Source: Sipunculus nudus (Eukaryota; Annelida; Sipuncula; Golfingiida; Sipunculidae). Taken from it: a stretch of 64,000 bases of DNA. Below are positions 36,890-49,795 of the stretch, piece by piece. A program made the position numbers and the translations under genes. The first letter of the stretch is position 1. Every line of letters begins with the position of its first letter. Where the stretch lies: assembly GCA_026874595.1 (NCBI GenBank), contig CM049311.1:42783676-42847675 (forward strand), read 5' to 3'. Under the pieces are notes generated by a model that worked only from the letters and a program-made list of their open reading frames with translations, searched no databases and was not told the DNA's origin.

Positions 36890-39390
36890 AACTAGATATT
36901 TCTTGGCACCGCAGGTGCCATAGTATCCCCAGACAATTAATCCCCCCCCCCCTTTAAGAATAGGCCTGCCATCTTCAGCAACAATTAATATCAGATCACA
37001 CTCATAGAAAAGGTCACTCTCATAGAAAAGGTCATGACCCCAACTTCAATATACATCATCCCCTAACCCATGTCTACGTACCGTAAAATCTGTGAAATTT
37101 CGTACCTTGATGAATTTCGTACACGGTTTTTCTTCAGTATCCATAATTATTAAAATGATATGTTAAATTTCGAACTGCCGATGGTCTGTTACGCCATATT
37201 TGACGTTAGTAGGACTGCCGTGAATGTATCACTGACGTAACCTCACCCTGTAATCTGGTTTTGAACAAGCCTACCGGTCCGATCGATATGAATGCCATGC
37301 TACTGATAATTAATACGAATTATATCTACATCATATAGAATGTAATTTGACTGAAAACTAAGATTTTTGTTTCAGCGACATTAGAAAAAACTTAAAATAT
37401 CTCTAATGTGAGTTGCTTAATTGTCCGGGTTGCGAGCGACATGCCGTGAATAACTGACAGATGTCCATGAAGTTTGACAGAGGTTGGAAATTGGATAATC
37501 AGGATTAACTCCGTAAATGATCTCAAGACCACTAGCTTTACGTTCACCGAAAAGGGGGATTTCCGTGTGTAAGCCAGGTTCAAATTGGGCTCTTTCAAAC
37601 AAGCTCAGCGCTCCGGTGTATGTAATGCCAATATTAATCATTTTTAAAATTAATGCTAATTTCCATTTAAACATTTAAGATAAATATCTTGAATGTCACA
37701 CCAGAACGACTCAGTTTCGAGTACCCGGGTACCGTATCACCCAACAATCAAGTCACACGAGATCAAAGGGTACATCAAAGCCCTGGCAGACGTTCATGAA
37801 GTTTAACGGAGGTTGGATATTTGATATTGGAAAATAAGGATCGATTAACTCTAAAGTGATCTAAAGACCTCTAGCTTTTTGTGCACCATTAGTGGGGATT
37901 TCCATGCGTAAGCCACCTGAAAAACGATCTCTCCGGGCAAAGCCCCGGATGTCACGCAAGCACGTACGGCTGTGGAGCTTCATGACAGGATTAAATCCTT
38001 CAGATATACTTTTCAGATTCCTTTTCCAAAGTGATTTAAAATAAAATAAACAACACCAAGTATAGAAAATAATGTTTTTTATTCATGAAACTTCACGGTT
38101 CACACGGATGAATGCAAAATCGGCGAGTGAATACTTGAGGCTCCTATTATCACCCACTGCGGACGAGGCATCTTAACTTGTCAAGACCATAATTTTAAAA
38201 CTGCTGTAATGGACTGTTAAACTTCGGACTTCCACAAATTAAATTATTTTTTTGTGTACGAAATTTCACAGATTTTACGGTATATGCATAATATGAAAGA
38301 AATCTGTCCATTAGTTTTTGACTTATAATGCTCACAGTACTGTTAAGTGGCAATGATGGGGTATTAAACGGCACAAAAACAAGTAAAAGAATAACAGGTG
38401 GCGCTACCAGTTTCTGGTACATGACAACACTATCCAAGATCTTCGGGCAAGTTGATTTTTGGACCAATCAATGCATCCCCTATTGAGATATTAATGATTT
38501 TGTGTGATTTTCACCATATATGGCAATGTTAAAGGTCAAGGCCACTCTCATAGGAAAGGTCATGACCCCAATTTAAATAAACATCATCCCATAACCCATG
38601 TCTATGTATATGCATAAAATGAAGGAAATTTGTCCATTACTTTTTTACTTTTAATGCTCACAGTACTGTTAAGTGGCAATGATGGGGGTATTAAACGGCA
38701 TGAAAACAAGTAAAAGAATAACAGATGGCGCCACCTGTTTTCGGTATATGACATTACTATCCAAGATCTTCGGTCAAGTTGATTTTTGGACCAATCCATG
38801 CATCCCTTATTGAGATATTAATGATTTTGTGTGATTTTCACTATATATGGCAATATTCAAGGTCAAGGCCACTCTTATAGGAAAGGTCATGACCCCAATT
38901 TGTATAAACATCATCCCATAACCCATATCTATGTATATGCATAATATAAAAGAAATCTGTCCATTAGCTTTTTTACTTTTATTGCTCACAGTACTGTCAA
39001 GTAGCAATTTTTGAGGTATTAAACAGCAGGAAAACAAGTAAAGAATAACAGGTGACGCCACCAGTTTCTGGAACATGACAACCCTATCAATGATCTTCCA
39101 TCAACTTGATTTTGGGATCAATCCATGCAAGATTTCTTGAGATATTTAAGAATTTGTGTGATTTTCCCCAAAATTTGACCTATTCAAGGTCAAGGACACT
39201 CTCCTAGTCAAGGTCATGACATCATTTTAAATAGGCATCGTCCTCCATATTGTCCCATATCAATACATATACCAAGTTTGGTAAAAATCTGTGAAATATT
39301 TTTTGAGTTATGGCGCCAACAAGATTTATATGCGGCGGCAGCGGGACCGGTATGAAAACACAGTATCCCCCGACTTTGTCTGGGGATACA
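36890..39390 (+). repeat. HINE-C element (2.5 kb including a 1.2-kb insertion)
   Basis: 5' AACTAGATATTTCTTGGCAC, hairpin GGCACCGCAGGTGCC, then GTATCCCCAGACAA; 3' TTGTCTGGGGATAC then AATAA. Three tandem units of about 340 bp (ggtcaaggccactctcatag, cacagtactgttaagtggca, aataacaggtggcgc) occupy 38280-39190. Inserted into a HINE-A unit (gtatcaaattttt...attattctgg, intact near 36546). A second copy lies at 62785-63750. Confidence 0.85.
37081..38280. mobile_element. 1200-bp TA-flanked transposon with 25-bp perfect TIRs (TE3)
   Basis: Both inward-read ends start CCGTAAAATCTGTGAAATTT and continue CGTAC, 25 identical bases. TA flanks at 37079-37080 and 38281-38282. The other HINE-C copy gives the empty site (tctatgtatatgcataata at about 62967). 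Inside, an about 150-bp segment is duplicated (37455-37590 and 37785-37920, both with catgaagttt, aggttgga, ggggatttcc). Small minus-strand frames have no recognisable transposase motif. Identical TIRs suggest a relatively recent insertion. Confidence 0.85.
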
Positions 39391-39941
39391 ATAATTATTT
39401 ATTCTGATGGATATTTACGAGCCCCATAGCTCGGAGGATATGGGTAACAGAGACCTAATTTCATGTTTCCACAGAGATTTTTCATTGACCTCCCTGGATG
39501 TAAAGTTAGAAGATGTCAGGTCCAGCGTTTAAGCTTGTGTCCTGTAGACAGATGAAAGCTTCTTTTAACAGTATCAAAAATAGAGAAAAAAATTCGTAAA
39601 AATTAGAAAAGTACAGGTGGTGCCACCAGTTTACAGGAACTGATGGAACACTCCATGATCAATATTCGTGCAAAAAATCATGGTGATCAATGCAGTAGTT
39701 ATTCAGATACTTGAGCTTTTGTATCAAATCTTTGATTATTCTGGAGGCTACTTACGAGCTCCATAGCTCGGAGAATTAGGGTAACAGAGACCTAATTTCA
39801 GGTTTCCATGGAGATATTTAAGGACCTCTCAGGATGTCCAGCTTAAAGATTCCAGGTCTGGCAGTTACGATTTGTGCCCTGTTGACAGATGACAGCTTCA
39901 TTGAAAGTATCAAAAATAGAGAAAAAAATTCGTAAAAATTA
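39391..39941 (+). repeat. HINE-A subfamily, last part
   Basis: Resumes at ttattctgatggatattta after HINE-C, contains another 340-bp unit with ggtggtgccaccagtttaca, and ends at cgtaaaaattag before a 30-bp HINE-B start. Confidence 0.7.
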
Positions 39942-40108
39942 GAACAAGGCCTACAGGCCTAATGCGAACCTATGCAAAGTTTGGGAGTATGAATGGAGGT
40001 TTATTTATAAAATTTAATATTGATCCTTTTAAGTCCTGCATATCTTCCCTAGTCATTATGATTTTAGCAAAATGGACATTTCTGACCTGCAAGTTTCAGA
40101 CATTTTAA

Positions 40109-41531
40109 AACTAGAATATGGGTAGTCGACAAGCGACTATGTGTATCCGCAGAAATCAGAGTTGGACTGGTGAAATGAGGCATGGATTAAGTGGCAAGGG
40201 GAATAGAGTGAGGTGTGTTGCATATTAGCATGGATGTCTGCAGCTTAAACATGAATGTAGGTGGTGCCACCTGTCATAAAATCGAGAAAATTGTCCAGGA
40301 TGTATAAACCTGCAAAAGTTCAGGTGGATAAGTCAAACCACTGCTGAGATATGAGTGATTTTATCCCAAGGCAGATGAACAGATGGACGCTGTGCATAAG
40401 TGGTTGCAGGTGGCGCCACCAGTTTTGCCTATGATAAAGAGCTTTGCGCCACTTTATGCGCATATGCGCCACTTTATCATATACATCCTGGTCATTCTCG
40501 ATTTTATGACAGGTGGCGCCACCTACATTCAGGTTTACTCTGCAGACATCCAAGCTCATATCTCAGGAACCATTTGACCGATTAGGCCAAAATTTTGCAT
40601 GTGTATAGATCTCACATAGCTCTTCATCATAGGCAAAACTGGTGGCAACAACTGCAACCACTTATGCACAGCGTCCATCTGTTCATCTGCTTTTGGATAA
40701 AATCACTCATGTCTTAGCAGTGGTTTGACTTATCCACCTGAAATTTTGCAGGTTTATACATCCTGGACAGCTTTCTCAATTTTATGACAGGTGGCGCCAC
40801 CTACATTCAGGTTTACTCTGCAGACATCCAAGGTCATATCTCGGGAACTGTTTGACCGATTGGGCCAAAATTGGGCATGAATATAGATCTCACATAGCTC
40901 TTCATCATAGGCAAAACTGGTGGTGCCACCTGCAACCATTTATGCACAGCATCCATCTGTTCATCTGCATTGGCGTAAAATCCCTCATATCTCAGCAGTG
41001 GTGTGACATATCTACCTGAAATTTTGCAGGTTTATACATCCTGGACAGCTTTCTCGATTTTATGACAGGTGGCGCCACCTACATTCAGGTTTACTCTGCA
41101 GACATCCAAGCTCATATCTCAGGAACCGTTTGACCGATTTGGCCAATATTTTGCATGTGTATAGATCTCACATAGCTCTTTATCTTAGGCAAAACTGGTG
41201 GCGCCACCTGTTACCATTTAGGCACAGTGTCCATCTGATCATCTGCCTTGGGATAAAATCACTCATATCTCAGCAGTGGTTTGACTTATCCACCTGAAAA
41301 ATGTGGGTTTATGTGTGGAAACAGACGCACAAACGGACGCAGAGCGCAGAGGAAAGGTCAGAGGTCAAAACAAAATCGGGGCGCAGCAGTTCACATGTGA
41401 TCCGAACATAATCCCGGGTTTCGTAAAATTCTGCCCAACGGATACGGAGGAGTTCTCCGGACACCTACGCGGCGGCGGCGGCGTGCAGCTGAAAACAGTG
41501 TCTCCGCAAAACTCTGTTTTGGCGGATACAA
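40109..41531 (+). repeat. HINE-D element with 278-bp tandem units
   Basis: 5' AACTAGAATATGGGTAGTCG, hairpin TAGTCGACAAGCGACTA, then GTATCCGCAGAAATCAGAG; 3' CTCTGTTTTGGCGGATAC then AATTA. Three units spaced exactly 278 bp (gacaggtggcgccacctac at 40508, 40786, 41064). The segment 40262-40442 is an inverted copy of 40626-40800, so a long hairpin is possible. CGG repeat (cggcggcggcggc) near 41471. Confidence 0.75.
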
Positions 41532-41873
41532 TTACTACATTTCGGGGAAAGAGCGCAGCGGCTGTGAGGTAGCCTCTGTTTGGATTTATAATATTTTAGC
41601 ATTGTGGGGAGACAGCACAGCCAGTGTGAGTGGCTTTTAAATTAAAATACTTTCGTTTGAAACATTTACCTGTATTTGTATTCTTATGCATGAAATTATG
41701 GAGTTTTCATCTTTGTATTCAAATACATGAGCAAAGAATTCACACCATGTCTGGTATTTATTCAGTTTCAGTCAAACAAAGTTATTGAGAAAGCAGAATA
41801 TAGAAATTTCACACATTTAAATAATGATCATTAGTACCTGGTTTTATGGCTTTAATTTATATTAACAAGGGAC
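41532..41873. other. Unassigned AT-rich stretch
   Basis: No gene. tatttattcagtttcagtca, and a stretch with cacacatttaaataatgatc, recur at 42425-42500, so 41660-41850 and 42290-42530 are an old direct duplication split by the HINE-A 5' end. Confidence 0.5.
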
Positions 41874-44466
41874 CCATGGGTCACGGCGCTCAGCTGTTAT
41901 ATATGATAAAAAAATATGATTTAGAAATGAGGCACATGCTTGATTTGTGTGGAAATAAATATAAGCTGTATTATGAGTTATGGGTGTTTAGCTTATGAAT
42001 GATTTTGATAGTATCTTTGGAGACAGGGAAGAGGATTGATTTCATTTATTTTATTAACAAATGGAGTGCTATTGTAACACAGATTTTGACTTGGCCATAT
42101 AACTTATAAGCAGAACATATAATATAAGAGATTAAATATTTATTAAAAATAATTACAAATTGTCCCAAATGCAATTTTAATTAAAAATAATAAGAGAATC
42201 ATATGATTGTTTAAAATAAAATACAACTGAAATGATTATTAAAATAATATCAAAGAATATATTCATTAATGCATTCATGAATACATTTTGAAAGTATTTG
42301 CATTGGTATTCATATACTTTCATTTTTACCTGAATTCCCATTCTTATGCAAGAAATCTTTTAATGGAGTACATATTCATATTCGTATTCAAATACATTTG
42401 CAAAGTATTCGCACCATGTCTAGTATTTATTCAGTTTTCACCAAACGATGTTGAGAATCCAGAATATACAAAATTCACACATTTAAATAATGATCATAAG
42501 TACCTTGTTTTATGTCTGTTATTCATATTAAAAAAAATAAATGTAATATATTCATTTTGGACTAATTACACATCAATGTACACACTAGACACAGCAGGAA
42601 TCTAGATTAATATTATCAACTGCATCTTTGTCTATCATTAATTTCCTTCATATGATCCCTAATGATTAGTAATGAATAATATGATTTATTTTTTTATCAT
42701 TAATATTGAACTGAAAAATACCATAGGTGACTGCATGGTGTTATTTGAAACACGTGACATTCCATCAATTGATACAAGATTCTTATATCATCAGGAACTG
42801 CAAGTTAATTTCCTGTTTTTATCAACTAACAAATTCCTTTTCTATTTTTCTTTAATTTGTTATTAAAAAAAAATAAAAATTTATCAACTTTTTGTTTATT
42901 GTTATGTAGTAAGTTAAAACTACTAGATGAGTTGGGTTGGACACCTGGATCAACTGTGGCTGGCCATAAGCTGCCTGGCTGCCCCAGTGAATGCCTCGTG
43001 TCAAGCGTGCATAATTTGATGAAAGGTCAACAAGGTCAACATACAGGTGACTCAAAAGGGGCTGGGGAGAGCTAAGGTCTGACATGGTCTCATAAAAACA
43101 TAAATAAAAGCTACAATTTTTGGCCAATTTCCTTCAGCTTTCTAAACTAAAAAGCTGAAATCCTTATTTCTGCATGATATGAAAATTATATCAACAGTGC
43201 TCACAGGAAACAAATGTGCCATGGTCAAAGTTTGGCAAAATTTAAGGTATTAAATTTATATTTATACTAAAAACTTATAAAATTTGAAAAATTCAAAACT
43301 AATTTTGGGTATTCAATTGAATCTTGATAAAATAATGTTACATCCCTGACAAAAAATCTCTAGCTTCAGCAATCCTCTTGTTAAGGGAGTAAATATATTT
43401 CTTGATTTTTTTACAAAGTGCAATATGTTTGGGCCCATAACTTATAAAAATTGCGCAATACTGATATCATTTCTGGCATGTGCATAGAGAATGTATAGAA
43501 AAATATGTATATTATATATGATTAAAGTCAGATCAGTGGTTTTGATATTAGGCAGTCTTGAAGTGTAACAATGGGTTTTTAATGGAATAATGAATTTTTT
43601 CATTAATATCTCGAAGGTATTAAGTCCTAGAGACCAAATTCTTGGCATGGTAGGGGATCTAATTGTATCATCTAATTGTATGCCAAATTTTAGGAACTGA
43701 GAGCTGAAGCTGGGGAGGAGAGCTCTTGCAAACTGCATAACACTAGCTTAATGTAAACAATATGTGACATGGTGCTTGAAAATTTGAATAAAATCTACAG
43801 TTTTTGATCAACTGGTTTCAAATTTTTGGTGTTAACAGACAAAATGCTAACAAAAACATGCTGTGAAAATTAAATCCATAGTACTTACAGGGAAAAAAGT
43901 GCCATGGTCAAAGTTGGGCAAAATTTAAGGTACCAATTTTTTTATTTTTGTTAATATTTCAAAATATTTAAAAGATTTTGATCTAATTTTGGGTATACAA
44001 TTTAATTTTGATTAATTTAAGTTATATTACTGGAAAAAAGTCAATAGCTTTAACATGTTTTGTGTTAAATGATCAAATATCTTTCCTGATTTTTTTACAA
44101 AATGCATTATGTTTACGCCCATAACTTTTTTAAATTATATAATACAGACCTGATTTCTGTCATGTACATAGGAACTATACAGGGGAATATTTATGATAAA
44201 TATGAGGAAAAACAAATGAGTTGTTTTGATATTAGGCAGTCCTGAAGTGTGAAGTAGGGTTTTTAATAAAGACCGAGTTTTCGGCTTGGTAGGAGATCTT
44301 GGGGACATCTAACATTATGCCGAATTTTGGATTCCTAGGTCTTACGGTTTTAAAACGTGCCACATCTACGAACGGACGGACAGATGGACCGACGGACAGA
44401 CGGACGGACGACGGACAATGGACCACAACTATAGCTCAAATGACTTATAGTCAGCTGAGCTAAAAA
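41874..44466 (+). repeat. HINE-A composite copy
   Basis: 5' AACAAGGGACCCATGGGTCA plus GCGCTCAGCTG; 3' (ACGG)n tract at 44370-44413, stem-loop and CAGCTGAGCTAAAAA at 44466. Two cores (43175 and 43870). The right flank gaaatcaggaatatatgtaa equals 34869 onward in HINE-B, confirming the 3' junction. The left flank does not match that site, so the two ends may belong to different insertions. Confidence 0.65.
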
Positions 44467-44677
44467 GAAATCAGGAATATATGTAAAATTATTACAGATG
44501 CATACTGAATGCAAAATTAAAATACAGATATATCTCACTGATGGCAAATTCTTGAATTAAGTTGAGTAGGGATATCAATAATTTATAATCCACTTACAGT
44601 TGTCTTTATATAGCCACAGAGAGCTAAATATCCATGATTGTAACGTTGCCTGGTGTGATGAATAACTTAAATCATAA
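44467..44677 (+). repeat. HINE-B internal fragment
   Basis: Matches 34869-35075 (gcatactgaatgcaa, gacagttgtctttatatagcc-like phrases). Confidence 0.7.
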
Positions 44678-44956
44678 ATAGTGGTGGGAGTCAGTTCCTT
44701 TTTCATAATCGACCATCGGTTTGAGCAAACCGACTGATGATGGATTATTAATCGGTTCAGACAAATATATGCAATTATCAAAGAAATATGCAATTGTCTG
44801 TGAAACTGTACCTGCGTTTCCCCGGCAGGTATTCTCCTCTCGCGCACGAGTGTAATGATCATTACATGTATAAAGACACAATCAGACTAATTTAAGGATT
44901 AAATTTTTCAAATTTTTCAGGCCGAGGTGCGCTTTGGGCAGATTATACCAAAAAAC
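44678..44956. other. Foreign segment, possible truncated hAT-like end
   Basis: Begins agtggtgggagtcagttcc exactly where HINE-B similarity stops (cataaat) and contains aatcgaccatcggttt/aaccgactgatgatgg, which can fold back. No matching right end before HINE-B starts at 44957. Resemblance of the start to hAT termini is weak. Confidence 0.35.
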
Positions 44957-45131
44957 AAACAAGGCCTACAGGCCTAATGCGAACCTGTGCATTGGGAAAT
45001 ACACCAGGTATAATGCTTCAAAGCTGGACCATTACTTTTCATGTATATGAACAATGCAAGTACTAAACAATTTGAATAAGAAACAATTACACAAACTCTG
45101 CTGAAATTCTGGCATGGGTGCACAGAACACT
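44957..45131 (+). repeat. HINE-B, 5' part before nested HINE-A
   Basis: AACAAGGCCTACAGGCCTAA, GCGAACCTGTGC, then ggcatgggtgcacagaacac where the HINE-A at 45133 interrupts it. Continues at 47625. Confidence 0.8.
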
Positions 45132-45132
45132 A

Positions 45133-47629
45133 AACAAGTGACCCAGGGGTCATGACGCTCAGCTGACCAGGAAGACATTGACAAAAGTAATTTTATCATC
45201 TGAATGTCAAATTTGAATGAAATACTTTTTCCAAACTTGACCTTTTGTATAAAATCATCCAATATTCATTGGGGTACTATGGAGCTCTGTAGCATGAAGG
45301 ATATGGGTAACAGACACCTATTTTCAAGGTTTACAAGATGACTTTTCAGGGGTCTCCCAGCATGTCAAAAAATAAAATTCTAGGTCCAGTTATTATGATT
45401 TGTGCCCTGTTAACAAATCCAAATGTTTATTCTGGGGGGTATTTCAAAGCCGCATAGGATGAAGGATATGGGTAACAGAGATGTAATTTCAGTTGCACAA
45501 GGAGACTTTTCAGGGGCCTCCCAGCATATCAAGAAAGGAGATTCTAGGTCAAGTCATTATAATTTGTGCTCTGTTAACAGATGACCAAATCTTTATTCTG
45601 GGGAGTACTTCGGAGCCAAGAGCATGAAGGATATGGGTAACAGGGACCTTATTTCGGGTTTCCATGTAGACCTTTTATGGGCTTCCCTGGAGGTGAGGAC
45701 AGAAGATTCTAGGTCCAGTCATTATGATTTGTGCCCTGTTAATATATGACCAAATCTTCATTCTGGGGGGTACTTCAGAGCCCCATAGCTCACAGAATAT
45801 GGGTAACAGGGACCTTATTTTGGGTTTCCATGTAGACCTTTTATGGGCTTCCCTGGAGGTGAGGACAGAAGATTCTAGGTCCAGTCATTATGATTTGTGC
45901 CCTGTTTACAGATGACCAAATGTTTAAAGATCGCAAAAGTAGAGAAAAAAAATCGTAAAAAATAAAAAATATAGGTGGCGCCACCAATCTCCAGAAATTG
46001 ACGAAACACTCCATGATCAATATCCATGCAAAGAATCATGATGATCTCCTTATTAGTTCTTCAGATACTTCAGCTTTTGTATCAAATTGTCCATTATTCT
46101 GAGGGATACTCCAGAGTCCTATAGCTTGAAGGATATGGGTAACAGAGACCTAATTTCAAGTTTCCACAGGCACTCTTCATGGGCTTCCTTGCATGACAAG
46201 AATGAAGTTTCTAGGTCCAGTTGTTGCAATTTGTACCCTCTTGATAGATAACATTGGTTGCGCCACCAGTCTGCAGGAACTGATGGAACATCTCATAATC
46301 AATATGTATGCCAAAAATCATGACCATCAGTGATGAAGTTATTGAGATATTGAAGTTTTTGTATGAAATTTTTGACTACTCTGGGGGGGTACTTTGGGGC
46401 CCCATAGCTCGAAGGATATGGGTAACAGAGACCTAATTTTGGTTTCCATGGAGACTTTTCATAGGTCTCTCAGTGTGTCGAGAATGAAGATTCTAGGTCC
46501 AGTCGTTATGATTTGTGCCACGTTAATAGATGACAGCATCCTTAAAGGTCTCAAAAATAGAGGAAAAAAATCGTAAAAATCAAACAATACAGGTGGCGCC
46601 ACAAGTCTGCAGGAACTAATGGAACATTTCATAATCAATAAGTATGAAAAAATCATGACCATCAGTGATGTAGTTATTGAGATATTGAAGTTTTTGTATG
46701 AAATTTTTGACTACTCTGGGGGGGGGGTACTTTAGGGCCCCATAGCTCGAAGGATATGGTTAACAGAGACCTAATTTCTGGTTTCCAAGGATATTTTTCA
46801 TGGACCTCTCAGTGTGTCTAGAATGAAGATTTTAGGTCCAGTTGTTACCATTTGTGCCATGCTAACAGATGACAGCATCCTTAAAGGTCTCAAAAATAGA
46901 GGAAAAAATCGTAAAAAATTGAACGATACAGGTGGCGCCACCAGTCTGCAGGAAGTGATGGAACATCTCATGATCAATATGTATGACAAAAATCATGACC
47001 ATCAGTCAAGTATTTAATGAGATATTGAAGTTTTTGTTTGAAATTTTTTACTTTTCTGGGGGGTAGTTTGGGGCCCCATAGCTGGAAGGATATGGGTAAC
47101 AGAGACCTAATTTCTGGTTTCCATGGAGACTTTTCATAGGTTGCTCAGTGTGTCAGGAATGAAGATTCTAAGTCCAGTCATTACGATTTGTGCCTTGTTA
47201 ACAGATGTTCACATTTTTAAAGGTCTCAAAAATAGAGAAAAAAATTCGTAAAAAATCGAAAAAATACAGGTGGTGCCACCAGTCTTCAGGAACTGATGGA
47301 ACCTCTCATGATCAATATGTATGCCAAAAATCATGACCATCAGTCAAGTAGTTAATGAGATATTGAAGTTTTTGTATGAAATTTTGGACTTTTCTGGGGG
47401 GTACTTTGGGGCCCCATAGCTCGAAGGATATGGGTAACAGAGACCTGATTTCTGGTTTCCAAGGAGATTTTTCATGGACCTCCCAGGATGTCAAGTAAGA
47501 AGATTCCAGTTCTAGCGGTTACGATTTGTGCCTGGTTAACGGACAGACGGACAGACAGACAGACAGACGGACGACGGACAAAGAGTGATCGCTAAAGCTC
47601 AGATGACTTTCAGTCAGCTGAGCTAAAAA
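45133..47629 (+). repeat. Complete HINE-A element (2.5 kb) nested in HINE-B
   Basis: AACAAGTGACCCAGGGGTCA start with ACGCTCAGCTGA; end with a gacagacagacagacgg tract at 47541-47577, stem-loop, CAGCTGAGCTAAAAA. The interior holds units with caccagtctgcaggaactga at 46258, 46593, 46931 and 47270, spacing 335-339 bp. The HINE-B host resumes as ttgtagctggcaccaccag; the undisturbed junction is visible near 23670 and 34120. Confidence 0.85.
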
Positions 47630-49795
47630 TTGTAGCTGGCACCACCAGCCTTGTATACAATGAAGCTATCAGGGATATATACATATGCCCAATTTCAGAC
47701 TGATATATCAAACCCCTCCTGACAAAAACGCAGGGACACACACTGTGCAAAAGTCATGGTAGGTGGCAACACCTGTCTTGTGAACGAGAGAGCCATTAAA
47801 GACACATAGACAGGTCAAAATATTAGGCCAATACATCAAACTTACCTTGAGTCTGATGCATGGGGCTGACAAGGCTTAGGTGAGAAAGGCTGTTGCCCCG
47901 AGTGAACTGTGACAAATTGCTTGCTCAGGCTACTGCACTGAATGAACTCATGACCTGCACCGAGCTAGACTGAGTGAACTTTTGACCTGTACCTGGCTGC
48001 ACTGAGTGTACTCTTGACCTGTTGCATAATCTGACACAGTTCGCAGTCTGCCAAAGCTATAAATAGAATGCAGCTCCTGCACTGAGTAAACTCCTGACCC
48101 ATACCTGGCTGCACTGAGTGAACTCTTGACCTGTTGCCTAATCTGATACAGTTGGCAGTCTGCCAAAGCTATAAATAGATCCAGACTGACCTCTAGCCTG
48201 TTGCCAAATCTGAAATAGTAGCCACACCGTTGCATAAGCTCATGCAAGGGCCCTGCCCTGAGGGGCTTGACACCCATGAAGTGATCACATGGTGCCCATG
48301 AGGTGTTCACATGTCACCCATGAGGTGATCACATGCCATGTGCTTGGCTGCACTGAACTCTTGACCTATATCTGGCTGCACTGAATGAACTTTTGATCTG
48401 TTCCCAAATCTGAAACAGTTGGCAGTTTCTCAACCTATTTAAAGATATGGGTTCAATGTTGGCTTGTTGGTATATCTGTTTACACATACTGAAAGACTTT
48501 GGCTAAAATTTTTTTTTTCAAGCCGTCATATTTGATCAAAATATCTAGAATAATAAAAGATGCAGTACTTTCATTGTTAAAGGTCCAATAGTTCTGCCAA
48601 AAATCATTCTAGTAAACTTGAACAAAGGCCACCTAAGAATAATTTTTGTGCATTGTAACAGAAGATAAAATTGAAATAATAATTTTGTAGAAAAACACTA
48701 CTGCAGTCCTCAGTTTGAAAAAGACATAATAATGGCCATAAGACCATCTTAAGCTTTTCACAACTCAACCAAAAATCAACAAACTCAGTATATTCTGATA
48801 TGATTGAAAGAACCATGTCCTAGGATAATTCTTTTGAAAAATTGTACAATTCAACTTGACAGTTTCATCATTAAGCTGAAAGAGGCTAATATTAGGAGGT
48901 TTTTTGCCCATAAAAAACAGGTCAATGTAGGTGGCACCACAAAATCTGCAATTTCAAATATGAGTCATGTGACCAACATTTGCACAATATCTGGTAATGC
49001 TAGCTTCTGTCATTTCTGAGAGTACTATGTCAGTATGCTTATTTGGTCAAATGACTGTTCAAATTTGTGTAACTCAACTAAAATTCATCAAATGCAAACC
49101 ATTCGAACAAACTTGAGAGGGCTTGCCTCTGGGATCATTTATGTAAAATATTGAACAATTTGGCTGGACCGTCTACAAGAAGCTTTTACCCTATAAAATC
49201 TAAGTTAATGCAGATAGCAAAAAAATAAGCTGAATCCCACAAAATTTGATATGTGACAGATCATTGCATAAAATCTGGGAATGGTAGCTCCTGCTATTCC
49301 TGAGAAATTATGAATTAATGTACAGATGACCAATGACCCCCGTACAAAAAAAGGTCATTTCAGGTGGCGCCACCAATACCTGAATTTCATATATGACTCA
49401 TGTGACCAACACTGGCAAAAATTTGGTGATGATAGCTCTGGCCGTTTCTGAGACTGTCATTTTAGTATGCTTTTTTGGACAGATGACTAAGTTCAATTCC
49501 TGTAACTCGGCCAAAATTCACCAAACTTGAACAATTGGAACAAAATTGAGGGAGATGGTATAAAAGATTATTTCTGTGAAATATTGAACAATTTGGCTTG
49601 AGTGTTTTGGAGGAGAAGATTTTTAAAGGTTTTTTTTAGCTTTTTCTCTATAAAATTTAAGAAAATTTTCAGATGGCTAATTTTTTGCATTAAATTTCAT
49701 GATGCAAGCTCCAATCATTTTCAAAATAGGATGGGTTAACGTACAGAAGACAAACGCTGTCACACCATCACATTAGCTCACAGGTTAACTAAAAA
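47630..49795 (+). repeat. HINE-B, remainder to 3' end
   Basis: ttgtagctggcaccaccagc onward, tgaactcttgacctg units (47940-48130), three short units with gaggtgatcacatg (48285-48340), ggtggcgccaccaatacc at 49365, and TAGCTCACAGGTTAACTAAAAA at the end. Confidence 0.75.

Noticed and set aside
44232-44547. Frames reading PSVRPSVRPSVR, also seen near other HINE-A ends
   Set aside because: Translation of the (ACGG)n microsatellite that precedes each HINE-A stem-loop.
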